Assembly (NCBI GenBank): GCA_964514145.1
Contig: CAZEPM010000003.1
Location: 1-49,377 of the forward strand
Source of the DNA: Phocaeicola_A sp964514145
Lineage (GTDB): Bacteria; Bacteroidota; Bacteroidia; Bacteroidales; Bacteroidaceae
Direction of reading: 5' to 3'
Length of the DNA: 49,377 bases
Shown here: one piece after another, positions 1 through 8,974 of the stretch
How positions within the stretch are numbered: the stretch's first letter is position 1
Layout: the number at the start of each line of letters is the position of its first letter
Program-made: the position numbers and the translations under genes
The notes under the pieces: model-generated
What the model was told of the DNA's origin: nothing
What the model saw: the letters and a program-made list of their open reading frames with translations, nothing else
Databases searched by the model: none

Positions 1-165
1 GTGAATGGGTGGTACGGCAGGCGAATGCGTATGGTGGAGAGTCTTGTTTGGCTTGCAGGCGGGGGCTTGTTCGTGTGGTAGACAAGGTTCGATAGAGGGA
101 TGAGCGGGCTGATTGTTCGCGAGGCTGTATGCTGCCATGAATGAACCGGTCAGGATGAGCGCCAT
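1..165 (-). CDS. possible small secreted protein, cut by the window edge
   Basis: This frame is open from an ATG at 165 down to base 1 (55 codons, no stop). It overlaps the end of comF by 16 bases in another frame. It begins MALILTGSFMAAYSLA, a hydrophobic stretch that could be a signal peptide although it lacks the usual basic residues, and continues as a Pro/His-rich sequence. I recognise no family. The overlap would fit translational coupling to comF, but a chance open frame in GC-rich sequence is equally possible. Confidence 0.25.
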   Translation of the reverse strand, partial: MALILTGSFMAAYSLANNQPAHPSIEPCLPHEQAPACKPNKTLHHTHSPAVPPIH

Positions 166-848
166 CGGGTAATTCCTAAGGTGAGCAGGCTGATGCGTGC
201 GTCGGGTATTTGGCGGAGTGCTTCGGCGCAAGCGCACAGGGTGGCACCCGTTGTGATGATGTCGTCGATGAGCAGGAAATGGCGTTGGTCTGCAGGCGGG
301 GCGACGTGGATTTTGAACAAATCTTTCGAGTCTTCCCATCGCATGGCGTGGCTTTTGTGGGTCTGGCTTTCGTTGTCTCTGGTCCGTTCGAGGAGTTGCT
401 TGTCGATGGGGATGCCCGTGACTTCCGCAATGCCGAGAGCTATCATATACGACTGATTGTAACCGCGCTGACGCAACCGGCGGGCAGATAGCGGAACCGG
501 GACGAGCAGGTCGATGTCTCGAAAGAAATCTTTTGATTGAAGCTCGTGGGCGAACACGCGGCCGAAGTGGACGCCGACTTGCGGGTCTCCTTCGTATTTC
601 AGGCGGAGAAAAAGCCGGCTGCTGTCGGCATGCGGCGAGTAATACATGAATGAGGCCGCCCGCTCTACCGGTAATCGCCCTTGAATCCGTTTCCGGATGT
701 GGCTGAGCTCGTCTTTCCGATAAGTGATGCGGGGCAGGTCGAGCAGGCATTTCGGGCAGAGGTAGGCACTTTGGATGTTGAGCCGTCGGCGACAGGCCAG
801 GCAGTAGCGAGGGAAAAACAGGTCGATGAGTGTCTTAATCCAGTTCAT
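150..848 (-). CDS. comF: ComF family protein (phosphoribosyltransferase fold)
   Basis: The protein has 232 residues. Four cysteines in two CxxC pairs (C16, C19, C31, C34) form the N-terminal zinc-finger-like element of ComF/GntX proteins. A type I phosphoribosyltransferase PRPP loop, LLIDDIITTGAT, lies near residues 192-203, and the family YNQS motif is in the middle. ComF proteins are linked to DNA uptake and its processing in competent bacteria; the biochemical activity is uncertain. I chose the ATG at 848 because the residues upstream of it belong to the recX overlap and do not look like ComF. The start lies 14 bases inside the recX end, so it is probably translated from the prmC-recX-comF message. 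Confidence 0.88.
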   Translation of the reverse strand: MNWIKTLIDLFFPRYCLACRRRLNIQSAYLCPKCLLDLPRITYRKDELSHIRKRIQGRLPVERAASFMYYSPHADSSRLFLRLKYEGDPQVGVHFGRVFAHELQSKDFFRDIDLLVPVPLSARRLRQRGYNQSYMIALGIAEVTGIPIDKQLLERTRDNESQTHKSHAMRWEDSKDLFKIHVAPPADQRHFLLIDDIITTGATLCACAEALRQIPDARISLLTLGITRWRSS

Positions 849-1320
849 GGTTTTCCGTCGTATCGTGAGGCATGCAGCGGCGGATGGTCTCGGTTTCGTA
901 TCCGCGACCGATGGCAAAACGGATGAGTTTGCCGTTTCGTTCGTAGTCGTTTCGAGCTTTGATGCTTCGTGCCTTGGCTGTCAGTAGCTCGCGTAGGGTT
1001 TGCAGATAGTCTGTTTCGTCGATTTCGTCGAGGGCGGTCTGGCAGACGGCTGCCGCGATGTGTTTGGTGCGCAAGGCTTGGGTTATCTTGATGCGTCCCC
1101 AGCGGTTGAATCGGAATTTGTCGCGGACGAAACAGCGAGCGTAGCGCTCTTCGTCGATGTATCGCTCGTCGCACAGGCGTGTCACAATGGCTTCGCGTAG
1201 CGCAGCGTCGGCGATGCCCCACGTGCGGAGCTTGTCTTGCACTTCGGAAATGCAGTGTTCGGCACCGGCGCAATAGGCGGCGGCTTTGTTGAAGGCTTCT
1301 GTTGGGGTCAGTTCTTTCAT
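835..1320 (-). CDS. recX: regulatory protein RecX
   Basis: This 161-residue protein is the usual size for RecX, which binds RecA filaments and restrains recombinase activity in the cytoplasm. It is rich in Arg and Lys and has the typical repeats of short three-helix units, with motifs such as DERYIDEERYARCFVRDKF and WGRIKITQAL in the middle. The ATG at 1320 overlaps the prmC stop in an ATGA arrangement, which fixes the start and suggests coupled translation. A much longer open frame continues upstream, but it lies antiparallel in frame to prmC and has no family similarity. Confidence 0.9.
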   Translation of the reverse strand: MKELTPTEAFNKAAAYCAGAEHCISEVQDKLRTWGIADAALREAIVTRLCDERYIDEERYARCFVRDKFRFNRWGRIKITQALRTKHIAAAVCQTALDEIDETDYLQTLRELLTAKARSIKARNDYERNGKLIRFAIGRGYETETIRRCMPHDTTENHELD

Positions 1321-2159
1321 AAGGTAGCTTTTATCATGCGGTCGTTTCCTTTGTAGTCTTTGCGCAGGGTGATGTCGCGATAGCCTAGTTGAGTGAGCAG
1401 ACGGACAATGGCCTGCCCGTAAGCGCGGTTGATTTCCACGTACAGCTTGCCGTTGCTCCGCAGGGCTTTCCGGCCGAACCGGGCAATGGCGCGATAGAAG
1501 ACAAGAGGGTCTTCGTTGCTGACAAAGAGAGCCGATGGCGGTTCCCAGTCGAGCACGTTGGACTCCATGTCGGCTCGTTCGGCTTCCGTGATATATGGTG
1601 GGTTGCTGACGATGAGGTCGTATGCAGGCTCGGTTGCCGAGGCTTGCAGGATGTCTTGGCAGGCAAACCGGACGCGGGTATGCAGGCGTTCGTTGTTTCG
1701 TCGGGCAACCTCCAGTGCTTCGGCCGATAAGTCCCAGGCTTCGACGCGTGCGTCGGGCAGGCGTGTCGCCAATGTGATGGCAATACATCCGCTTCCGGTT
1801 CCGATGTCGAGTATGTGTGGTGGTTGTGGGGCGGACAGCCAGTCGGAAGCGACCCATGCGACCAGTTCGGCGGTTTCGGGTCTGGGGATGAGTGTGTGCC
1901 GATTGACTTCGAAACATTGTCCGTCGAACCAAGCTTCTCCCAGCACATATTGGATAGGTTCGTGTTGCTTGAGTCGCGCGATAATATTCTTCCAATTTTG
2001 TCGCTCTTCTGTCGAGAATATTTTATCTTTGCCCAGACAAAAATCGAGCTTGCTGACTCCATGCAGGGTCTCTGCCATCAGCCATCCGACGGCTTGGATT
2101 TCGGCAGGCGGGTAGATGTCTGCCAACTGTTCGTGTAAGTATTGGAGAGCTTTCTTCAT
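1317..2159 (-). CDS. prmC: peptide chain release factor N5-glutamine methyltransferase
   Basis: PrmC methylates the glutamine of the GGQ motif in release factors RF1 and RF2, using S-adenosylmethionine. The 280-residue protein has a helical N-terminal domain, a SAM-binding GTGSG at residues 120-124, and the substrate-binding NPPY motif at 186-189, which defines this family. It is the first gene of the leftward operon with recX and comF and overlaps recX by 4 bases. The ATG at 2159 starts a typical PrmC N-terminus. Upstream in-frame codons would run through the promoter and into the divergent ribD region. Confidence 0.95.
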   Translation of the reverse strand: MKKALQYLHEQLADIYPPAEIQAVGWLMAETLHGVSKLDFCLGKDKIFSTEERQNWKNIIARLKQHEPIQYVLGEAWFDGQCFEVNRHTLIPRPETAELVAWVASDWLSAPQPPHILDIGTGSGCIAITLATRLPDARVEAWDLSAEALEVARRNNERLHTRVRFACQDILQASATEPAYDLIVSNPPYITEAERADMESNVLDWEPPSALFVSNEDPLVFYRAIARFGRKALRSNGKLYVEINRAYGQAIVRLLTQLGYRDITLRKDYKGNDRMIKATL

Positions 2160-2165
2160 TGGTCG

Positions 2166-2173
2166 CAAAAGTA
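2166..2173 (-). promoter_or_regulatory. Bacteroides-type -7 element upstream of prmC
   Basis: On the minus strand the bases read TACTTTTG, an exact match to TAnnTTTG. The element ends only 6 bases before the prmC ATG, so initiation from it would give an almost leaderless message. No clear -33 TTTG was found. Confidence 0.45.
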
Positions 2174-2247
2174 GGTATTCTTTATGGATAAACGGTTGAC
2201 AAATGGTAAAAACTTTAGTGGGTAATCGGCGAATTAGAAACAAGTCA

Positions 2248-3315
2248 ATGGATAAGAACGAAGATGAGAAGTATATGCGCCGTTGCTTGCAACTGGCGCG
2301 CAATGGTCGGCAGGGCGCTGCTCCTAATCCGATGGTTGGGGCGGTTATCGTATGCGACGGAACGATTATCGGCGAGGGGTATCACCGGCGTTGCGGTGAG
2401 GCACATGCCGAAGTCAATGCGATACGTTCGGTGCGTCGGCCGGAACTGTTGCCCCGTGCCACGATTTATGTCAGTCTGGAGCCTTGTTCGCATGATGGTA
2501 GAACGCCGCCTTGTGCCGACCTGCTGATAGAAAAACGGCTTCGCCGCGTGGTGGTGGGTTGCATAGACCCTTTTGCCAAAGTAGCCGGGCGCGGCATTCA
2601 GAAGTTGCGCGATGCCGGTATCGAGGTGACGGTTGGTGTGCTCGAAGAAGCCTGTCGCACGTTGAATCGCCGCTTTATGACTTTTCATCGTGAGCAGCGT
2701 CCTTACATCGTCTTGAAATGGGCACAGTCTGCCGACGGCTATATCGATGTCTGTCGTGACGGAGGAGAGCCGGTTATGCTGTCGTCTCCGCTGACACAAG
2801 TGCTGGTTCATAAGCGCAGGGCTGAGTGTCAGGCCATTTTGGTGGGACGGCGAACGGCGGTGTTGGATAATCCTTCGCTCACGGTTCGTCATTGGGCGGG
2901 CAGCAATCCGTTGCGGGTGGTGTTGGCTCCGCATGGCAATCTGCCCGAAGGGTTGAAACTTTGGGATGGTCGTGTCCCGACACTCGTTTTCACCACGGTG
3001 GCGCAGTTGTCTCTGCCCCGGTGGGTAGAGGTCGTTCGCCTGAATCCCGACAAGCCACAGATTTCTCAGTTACTCAGCGAGTTGCATGCGCGCGATGTGC
3101 AGTCGCTTATGGTGGAAGGCGGGCGCGAGCTTTTGCAAGGCTTTATTGATGGCGGATGGTGGGACGAAGCGGTGGTGGAACGGGCATCCGTATGCCTGCA
3201 AGCTGGAGTGCCTGCTCCCTTGATGGATACGAATGTTCCGTTTTGTGTAGAAAAGTGTATGGACACGGAATATCTCCATTTCTTTCGAAAACTTAGTTGG
3301 ATGTCTATGAAATGA
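2248..3315 (+). CDS. ribD: bifunctional riboflavin biosynthesis deaminase/reductase RibD
   Basis: RibD carries out the second and third steps of riboflavin synthesis: deamination of the pyrimidine intermediate, then NADPH-dependent reduction of the ribosyl chain. The 355-residue protein has the N-terminal deaminase domain with zinc ligands H53 (HAE motif), C80 and C89 (PCSHDGRTPPC), and a C-terminal reductase domain from about residue 150 starting PYIVLKWAQSADG. I start it at MDKNEDEKYM, which sits just before the conserved MRRCLQLA segment. An earlier in-frame ATG at 2203 would add 15 unsupported residues. The gene is divergent from prmC, with no riboflavin operon partners nearby. Confidence 0.95.
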   Translation: MDKNEDEKYMRRCLQLARNGRQGAAPNPMVGAVIVCDGTIIGEGYHRRCGEAHAEVNAIRSVRRPELLPRATIYVSLEPCSHDGRTPPCADLLIEKRLRRVVVGCIDPFAKVAGRGIQKLRDAGIEVTVGVLEEACRTLNRRFMTFHREQRPYIVLKWAQSADGYIDVCRDGGEPVMLSSPLTQVLVHKRRAECQAILVGRRTAVLDNPSLTVRHWAGSNPLRVVLAPHGNLPEGLKLWDGRVPTLVFTTVAQLSLPRWVEVVRLNPDKPQISQLLSELHARDVQSLMVEGGRELLQGFIDGGWWDEAVVERASVCLQAGVPAPLMDTNVPFCVEKCMDTEYLHFFRKLSWMSMK

Positions 3316-3401
3316 TGTTAAACGCAAAGAAGGAAGGCTGTTTTATCTATAATTTGTATAAAAAAACTCAGGCTGTAATCATAGATAGTCAAAAATGGTT
3401 C

Positions 3402-3409
3402 TATTTTTG
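3402..3409 (+). promoter_or_regulatory. Bacteroides-type promoter -7 element
   Basis: TATTTTTG matches TAnnTTTG and lies 35 bases upstream of the lipoprotein ATG at 3444. No -33 TTTG is visible at the expected spacing. Confidence 0.5.
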
Positions 3410-3443
3410 TGACTTGTAATCAACTATTATTACGTACAAGACA

Positions 3444-4877
3444 ATGAAAAAAACCTCTTTATATGCTATCATAAGCATACTTGTTATCTCCTTTGGCTTA
3501 GCTTCGTGTTTGGGAGACGATACCGTACAGTACGATATAACCTCGGATGCGGTGATATCTTCGTTTTCTATTGAAGATATTGTGACGGAGATTGCAAGCA
3601 TCACGAGCGAAGGCTCAGACACAACCTATTTGGATACGGTGACCGGAGACGACTATCCTTTTACGATTGACCAGCAGTTGAACCGAATCTATAATAAGGA
3701 CTCTTTGCCTTATGGCACAGATGTTACGAAGGTGCTGACAAGTTTGACCATGAGTTATGGCTATACCGTTACGTATGTGAAGTCTGACGGTAACGATACG
3801 CTGTGGACAAGTACAGACTCGATAGACTTCTCGTCGCCGGTGATTTTTAGAGCCTATGCGCTCGACGGAACCGTGCGTAATTATCGGGTGACCTTGAATG
3901 TTCATCAACAAGACCCGGACTCGTTGCAGTGGACGGAGATGAACGTTTCGGGCTTCGATTTGTATACGCCGTATCATAAAGCCGTGTATTATGATGGCAT
4001 GATGTGGATTTACTATCTGGATGAGGACGATGGAACCTTGCAGGTGATGACTTCTGCCGACGGAACCATGTGGGAGTCGCAGCCTGTGACAAACGTGGGA
4101 CTGGAACCGGATTATACCTCGCTCATTGTGGGTAACGATGCCCTGTATATGCTGTTTGAGAGCAAGGTATATACTTCGGTAGACGGCCTGAATTGGACGG
4201 CGGTGGACTCGGATGTCAGCTTTTCGTCTTTGGTAGCCTATTCACCGCTGTTGGAGGAATTGTATGCGGTGTCGCTCGATGGTTCGGCAATCTATACGTA
4301 TGATGGAACAGACTGGGTTGAAACTGACGAAACGGATAGTAATTTCCCTGTACAAAACATGTCGTATGCGACTTATCGCCTGACTTCGAATCCCGGTATC
4401 GAGCGCCTGACTTTGGTGGGACTGACTGCAGGTAAAGACTCGGTGGCCGTAGTCTGGTCAAAATTGTCGAACGCTACGAATTGGGAGTTTGTAGATCGTA
4501 CGCACCAGTTAAATATCGGTTATTTTTGTCCGCGACTGGAAAAACTGGCGACCGTGTACTTTGGTGAACACCTCATCTATGCATTTGGCGGAGCATCAAT
4601 TTACAATAATCTTGAGATAGCTAGTTTCCAATCGATTTATGTGTCGGGAGACGACGGTATGAGTTGGAAAGAACAAACCGAGAAAGTGATGTTCCCCGTG
4701 ATATCCGGACAGGAAGGAGTCTATAATCCGGCACGTGAATTTACCGACCGTCCGGCCGAGTTCTCTTATCTGGTAGATGATGAGAACTACTTGTGGCTGT
4801 TCTGGAATAGCAACAATGTTGTGACAACACCGGAAGTCTGGCGCGGACGTATCAACCGATTAGGCTTTGACGACTGA
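3444..4877 (+). CDS. DUF6242 family outer-membrane lipoprotein
   Basis: A lipoprotein of 477 residues with a hydrophobic signal and a lipobox LASC, predicting lipidation at C22. An acidic N-terminal part follows, then a region resembling a Bacteroidales immunoglobulin-like/DUF1735-like fold (YRVTLNVHQQDPDSLQW, about residues 145-165). The rest carries repeated short beta units with Asp-Gly-Trp and TSADGTMWE/TSVDGLNWT patterns, which look like a beta-propeller. I believe this is the DUF6242 family common in Bacteroides; its function is unknown. It probably faces the cell surface. It has its own promoter and sits ahead of the uppS-bamA run without an obvious functional link. Confidence 0.8.
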   Translation: MKKTSLYAIISILVISFGLASCLGDDTVQYDITSDAVISSFSIEDIVTEIASITSEGSDTTYLDTVTGDDYPFTIDQQLNRIYNKDSLPYGTDVTKVLTSLTMSYGYTVTYVKSDGNDTLWTSTDSIDFSSPVIFRAYALDGTVRNYRVTLNVHQQDPDSLQWTEMNVSGFDLYTPYHKAVYYDGMMWIYYLDEDDGTLQVMTSADGTMWESQPVTNVGLEPDYTSLIVGNDALYMLFESKVYTSVDGLNWTAVDSDVSFSSLVAYSPLLEELYAVSLDGSAIYTYDGTDWVETDETDSNFPVQNMSYATYRLTSNPGIERLTLVGLTAGKDSVAVVWSKLSNATNWEFVDRTHQLNIGYFCPRLEKLATVYFGEHLIYAFGGASIYNNLEIASFQSIYVSGDDGMSWKEQTEKVMFPVISGQEGVYNPAREFTDRPAEFSYLVDDENYLWLFWNSNNVVTTPEVWRGRINRLGFDD

Positions 4878-4913
4878 GACGTGAAGCGGATTTAGTAATG
4901 AAAAAAGTGAATA

Positions 4914-5660
4914 ATGTCATATTTAGAAAAGTTAGATAAGAATCGAATCCCCACCCATGTAGCTATTATCATGGATGGCAACGGACGTTGGGCAAAACAG
5001 TGCAATCAAAGTCGCAATTTTGGTCATCAGGCTGGCGTAGAGACCGTCCGCCAAATCGTGAAGACCGCTGTCGAGGTGGGTGTGAAGTACTTGACTCTAT
5101 ATACGTTTTCTACCGAAAACTGGAACAGACCGGCTGACGAAGTAGTCGCCCTGATGACGCTCTTGTTCAATTCGATAGAAGAAGAAATCTTTTTGAAGAA
5201 TGAAGTCGGCTTGCGGATAATTGGCGATATGGAACGCTTGCCGGAAAACGTGCGCCGGCGTTTGGAAGAATGCATGGAACGCATCAATACCAAAGAAACG
5301 CGCATGACATTAGTTCTTGCTTTGAGCTATTCGTCGAAGTGGGAGATTACGCGAGCTGTGCGGCAGATTGCCGGTGAAGTGAAAAACGGCGTGTTGGCCA
5401 TCGATGACATCTGCGAAGACACCGTAGCCCGACGTTTGAGTACTAGCTTTATGCCCGATCCGGATCTGTTGATCCGTACCGGTGGTGAGTTGCGGTTGAG
5501 CAATTACCTGTTGTGGCAATGCGCGTATGCCGAATTGTATTTTTGCGACAAATTCTGGCCGGACTTTAACGAAGAAGAATTCTATAAAGCTTTGTATGCT
5601 TACCAGCAGCGGGAACGTCGTTTCGGAAAGACGAGTGAGCAAGTAATGGATAACGAATAA
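4914..5660 (+). CDS. uppS: isoprenyl transferase (undecaprenyl diphosphate synthase)
   Basis: UppS condenses isopentenyl diphosphates onto farnesyl diphosphate to make the C55 carrier lipid used for peptidoglycan and surface glycans. The 248-residue protein is full length. It has the signature HVAIIMDGNGRWAK with the catalytic Asp at residue 21, and the C-terminal LIRTGGELRLSNYLLWQ motif that binds isopentenyl diphosphate. The gene lies 15 bases upstream of bamA, the arrangement usual in Bacteroidales, which ties lipid-carrier supply to outer-membrane assembly. Confidence 0.97.
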   Translation: MSYLEKLDKNRIPTHVAIIMDGNGRWAKQCNQSRNFGHQAGVETVRQIVKTAVEVGVKYLTLYTFSTENWNRPADEVVALMTLLFNSIEEEIFLKNEVGLRIIGDMERLPENVRRRLEECMERINTKETRMTLVLALSYSSKWEITRAVRQIAGEVKNGVLAIDDICEDTVARRLSTSFMPDPDLLIRTGGELRLSNYLLWQCAYAELYFCDKFWPDFNEEEFYKALYAYQQRERRFGKTSEQVMDNE

Positions 5661-5675
5661 TGATGAACTATAATA

Positions 5676-8381
5676 ATGGAGAATTTTTCAGTTTTTACCT
5701 CAAGATGCAAGATCACGTTTAGCGCATTCGTGGTGGCCTTGTGCGGAATCCCGGGATATGTGCAGGCGCAAGAAGATCGTACGACTGTTGAGCAGGGTGC
5801 GGAGGTAGCATCGACCAGTCAGTTGGTGCAAGATGAAGATAAGACAGTCAACCCTTTAATCTTATATTCCGGTGAACCCAAGCAATATGAGATTGGCGGA
5901 ATCACGGTGACGGGTAATGAAGGATATGAGGACTATACGATTATTGGCCTTTCCGGTTTGTCTGTCGGACAGACCATTACGGTTCCGGGTGACGAGGTGA
6001 CTGATGCTGTGAAGCGTTACTGGAGACATGGCTTATTCTCCCAAGCACGTATAGAGGCCGACAGCATTGTGGGCGATAAGATATACCTGAAGTTCGTGAT
6101 GACCATGCGCCCGCGTATCTCGGATATCCGCTATAATGGCGTGAAGAAGTCCGAGCGCGAGGATTTGGAGATACGTGTCGGCATGCAGATCGGCGGCCAG
6201 ATTACCCCCAACATCATAGATCGTGCCAAATTGTTGATTAAGCGTTATTTCGACGATAAGGGATTCAAAAATGCTGAAATCGTTATCAGTCAGCGCGATG
6301 ATCCCAACAAAACAAATCAGGTAATCGTTGACATCAATGTGGACAAAAAGGAAAAAGTAAAAGTTCACGCGATTACGTTTGAAGGAAACGAGATTTTGAC
6401 CGAAAAGAAACTGAAGCGGCTAATGAAGAAAACCAACGAGAAGAACAAGTTGGTCAATATCTTCAGGACAAAGAAGTTCATAGAAGAGAACTACGAAGCC
6501 GATAAAGAAAACATCATCAGCAAGTATAACGAGCTGGGCTATCGTGACGCTGTAATTCTTTATGACTCGGTGAGCAACTATGATGACCGCACGGTAGACA
6601 TCTTTATCAAGCTGGAAGAAGGTCAGAAATATTATGTGCGCGAAATCAATTGGGTGGGCAATACAGTCTACAACACGGAACAGCTGAACATGGTGCTGGG
6701 CATGAAGAGAGGCGATGTCTACAACCAGAAACTGATAGACGAACGTGTCAATACAGATGATGACGCCATCGGTAACTTGTATTATAACAATGGTTACGTG
6801 TTCTTTTCGCTCGACCCGGTAGAAATTAACGTCGACAACGATTCGATCGATTTGGAGATGCGTATCATGGAAGGCCCGCAAGCAACGATCAACCGTGTGA
6901 TCATCACAGGTAACGACCGTTTGTATGAAAATGTGGTTCGCCGTGAACTCCGTACTCGTCCGGGCGACTTATTCAGCAAAGTAGAGCTGGAACGTTCCTA
7001 TCGCGAGTTGGCACAGATGGGACACTTCAACCCTGAAACTATTGATCCGAAGGTTATACCTAGTTACGAAACCGGTACGGTCGATATCAACTACGTGTTA
7101 GAGTCGAAAGCCAATGACCAGGTTGAACTCTCATTCGGATGGGGACAGACCGGTGTGATCGGTCGGTTGAGCCTGAAGTTTACCAACTTCTCTCTATCGA
7201 ATCTGTTTAGTAAAAATGACAACCGACGAGGTTTCTTGCCACAGGGTGAAGGACAAACACTAACCCTCAGCGGACAAACCAACGGTAGTTACTATCAGTC
7301 TTATAGCGTATCGTTCTTCGATCCGTGGTTTGGAGGCAAACGTCCGAATCAGCTCTCTATAACGGCATTCTATTCACGCCAGACAGATGTTAGCGATACC
7401 TACTATAATAGTGCGTTCTATAACAACTATTACAACTATTATTACGGTTATGGAAGCTATAACAGCAGCTATTACAGCTACGACTCTTATTACGACCCCG
7501 ATAAATCCGTACAGCTCTACGGACTTTCGGTAGGATGGGGTAAGCGTCTGAAATGGCCGGACGACTATTTCGTACTGACCGCCGAAGTAACCTACCAGCG
7601 CTATGTCTTGCAAGACTGGCGATACTTCCTGATATCCAACGGAAAGTGTAACAACATCAGCTTTGGATTGACCTTGTCGCGCAGCTCTATCGACAACCCG
7701 ATTTTCCCACGTACCGGTTCGGAATTCTCGCTGTCTGTCAACTTCACTCCGCCTTATTCTTGGTTCGATGGAATAGACTATGCTTCGCTGGCCACTTCAA
7801 GCACTTCGGCTACTTACGAAGCCGATATGCAGAAGAAATACAAGTGGGTGGAATATCATAAGTGGAAATTTAAAGCGAGGACTTATACGGCACTGTCTAG
7901 TGCGGTCAAGTGTCCGGTATTGATGACTCGTACGGAATTCGGTATCTTGGGACATTACAACAAGAATAAGAAATCGCCGTTCGAAACCTTCTACGTAGGA
8001 GGTGACGGTATGACGGGATATTCAAGCACCTATGCAACCGAGACCATCGGTTTGCGTGGTTACGAAAACGGTGCGCTGACACCTTACGGTTATGAAGGTT
8101 ACGCATATTCTCGCTTGACGTTGGAACTGCGTTATCCGATTATGTTGGAGACTTCCACACAAATCTATGCTTTGGGCTTCTTGGAAGGCGGTAATGCATG
8201 GACAGATGTGAAAAACTTCAATCCGTTCGACATGAAGCGGTCCGCCGGTGTCGGTGTGCGTATCTACCTGCCGATGATTGGTCTGATGGGTATTGACTGG
8301 GGATATGGTTTTGATGAAGTATTCGGATCGAAAAGTTATAGCGGAAGTCAGTTCCACTTTATCATTGGTCAGGAATTCTAA
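5676..8381 (+). CDS. bamA: outer membrane protein assembly factor BamA
   Basis: BamA is the Omp85 barrel that inserts beta-barrel proteins into the outer membrane. The 901-residue protein has a signal peptide ending near VQAQ (about residue 32), then a POTRA region with repeated units such as ITVTGNEGYEDYTI, ITFEGNEILTEKKL, INWVGNTVYNTEQL and VIITGNDRLYENVV, and a C-terminal 16-strand-type barrel ending in FHFIIGQEF with a terminal Phe. Around residues 575-610 there is an unusual Tyr/Asn/Ser-rich stretch, probably a surface loop. It is followed directly by OmpH/Skp chaperone genes, its expected partners. Confidence 0.96.
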   Translation: MENFSVFTSRCKITFSAFVVALCGIPGYVQAQEDRTTVEQGAEVASTSQLVQDEDKTVNPLILYSGEPKQYEIGGITVTGNEGYEDYTIIGLSGLSVGQTITVPGDEVTDAVKRYWRHGLFSQARIEADSIVGDKIYLKFVMTMRPRISDIRYNGVKKSEREDLEIRVGMQIGGQITPNIIDRAKLLIKRYFDDKGFKNAEIVISQRDDPNKTNQVIVDINVDKKEKVKVHAITFEGNEILTEKKLKRLMKKTNEKNKLVNIFRTKKFIEENYEADKENIISKYNELGYRDAVILYDSVSNYDDRTVDIFIKLEEGQKYYVREINWVGNTVYNTEQLNMVLGMKRGDVYNQKLIDERVNTDDDAIGNLYYNNGYVFFSLDPVEINVDNDSIDLEMRIMEGPQATINRVIITGNDRLYENVVRRELRTRPGDLFSKVELERSYRELAQMGHFNPETIDPKVIPSYETGTVDINYVLESKANDQVELSFGWGQTGVIGRLSLKFTNFSLSNLFSKNDNRRGFLPQGEGQTLTLSGQTNGSYYQSYSVSFFDPWFGGKRPNQLSITAFYSRQTDVSDTYYNSAFYNNYYNYYYGYGSYNSSYYSYDSYYDPDKSVQLYGLSVGWGKRLKWPDDYFVLTAEVTYQRYVLQDWRYFLISNGKCNNISFGLTLSRSSIDNPIFPRTGSEFSLSVNFTPPYSWFDGIDYASLATSSTSATYEADMQKKYKWVEYHKWKFKARTYTALSSAVKCPVLMTRTEFGILGHYNKNKKSPFETFYVGGDGMTGYSSTYATETIGLRGYENGALTPYGYEGYAYSRLTLELRYPIMLETSTQIYALGFLEGGNAWTDVKNFNPFDMKRSAGVGVRIYLPMIGLMGIDWGYGFDEVFGSKSYSGSQFHFIIGQEF

Positions 8382-8411
8382 CAGTAGACTATAACTTTAA
8401 CTATTTGCATT

Positions 8412-8927
8412 ATGAGAAAGGAAATATTGGTTACGTTCTTGAGTTGCATCATTGCCGTAGGTGCCCAAGCGCAGAAGTTCGCACTAATCGATATGGAATA
8501 TATTCTGGAAAATATTCCGGCATACGAACAGGTACTTCAGCAGTTGGACGAGGAATCGGATAAGTATCAGGCTGAAGTCGATGCGTTGCAAAAAGAGTCA
8601 GAAGCCCTCTACAAGGCGTATCAGGAGTCCTTGAGCCAGTTGAGTGCCGTTCAGCGCACGGAAAAAGAAGAAGCTATCATAGCGAAGGAAAAACAGGCTG
8701 CCGAACTGAGGCAAAAGTACTTCGGTCCGCAAGGAGTCATGATCGAAATGCAAAATCAGCTGTTGGCACCCATTCACGACCAGATTTACGAAGCGGTTAA
8801 GACCATATCCATGCAGCAAGGTTATACGCTGGTGATCGACCGATCTTCTGCCGCATCTGTTATTTTTGCTTCTCCGACCATTGATATTAGTAATGTTGTG
8901 CTCTCAACACTAGGTTATATCAATTAA
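8412..8927 (+). CDS. OmpH/Skp family periplasmic chaperone (first copy)
   Basis: A 171-residue Skp-like protein with a signal peptide (cleavage likely after AQAQ, about residue 20), then the family start FALIDMEYILENIPAYEQ. A long charged coiled coil covers about residues 40-110, and a conserved beta segment follows (YTLVIDRSSAASVIFASP). Skp proteins hold unfolded outer-membrane proteins in the periplasm. It lies 30 bases after bamA and is probably co-transcribed with it. It is shorter in the coiled coil than in the tail and differs clearly from the next two copies. Confidence 0.9.
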   Translation: MRKEILVTFLSCIIAVGAQAQKFALIDMEYILENIPAYEQVLQQLDEESDKYQAEVDALQKESEALYKAYQESLSQLSAVQRTEKEEAIIAKEKQAAELRQKYFGPQGVMIEMQNQLLAPIHDQIYEAVKTISMQQGYTLVIDRSSAASVIFASPTIDISNVVLSTLGYIN

Positions 8928-8932
8928 ATTTA

Positions 8933-8940
8933 TAATTTTG
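8933..8940 (+). promoter_or_regulatory. Bacteroides-type promoter -7 element
   Basis: TAATTTTG matches TAnnTTTG in the short gap between the first and second OmpH genes. It could be an internal promoter for the second gene. There is no -33 match. Confidence 0.4.
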
Positions 8941-8974
8941 TCTCAAAATCATAAAAAACGAATAATACTAACTT

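Noticed and set aside
1321..1995. Long open frame continuing upstream of recX through prmC
   Set aside because: It lies in another frame of the well supported prmC gene, is Arg/Pro/His rich without family similarity, and the recX ATG at 1320 is fixed by the ATGA overlap.
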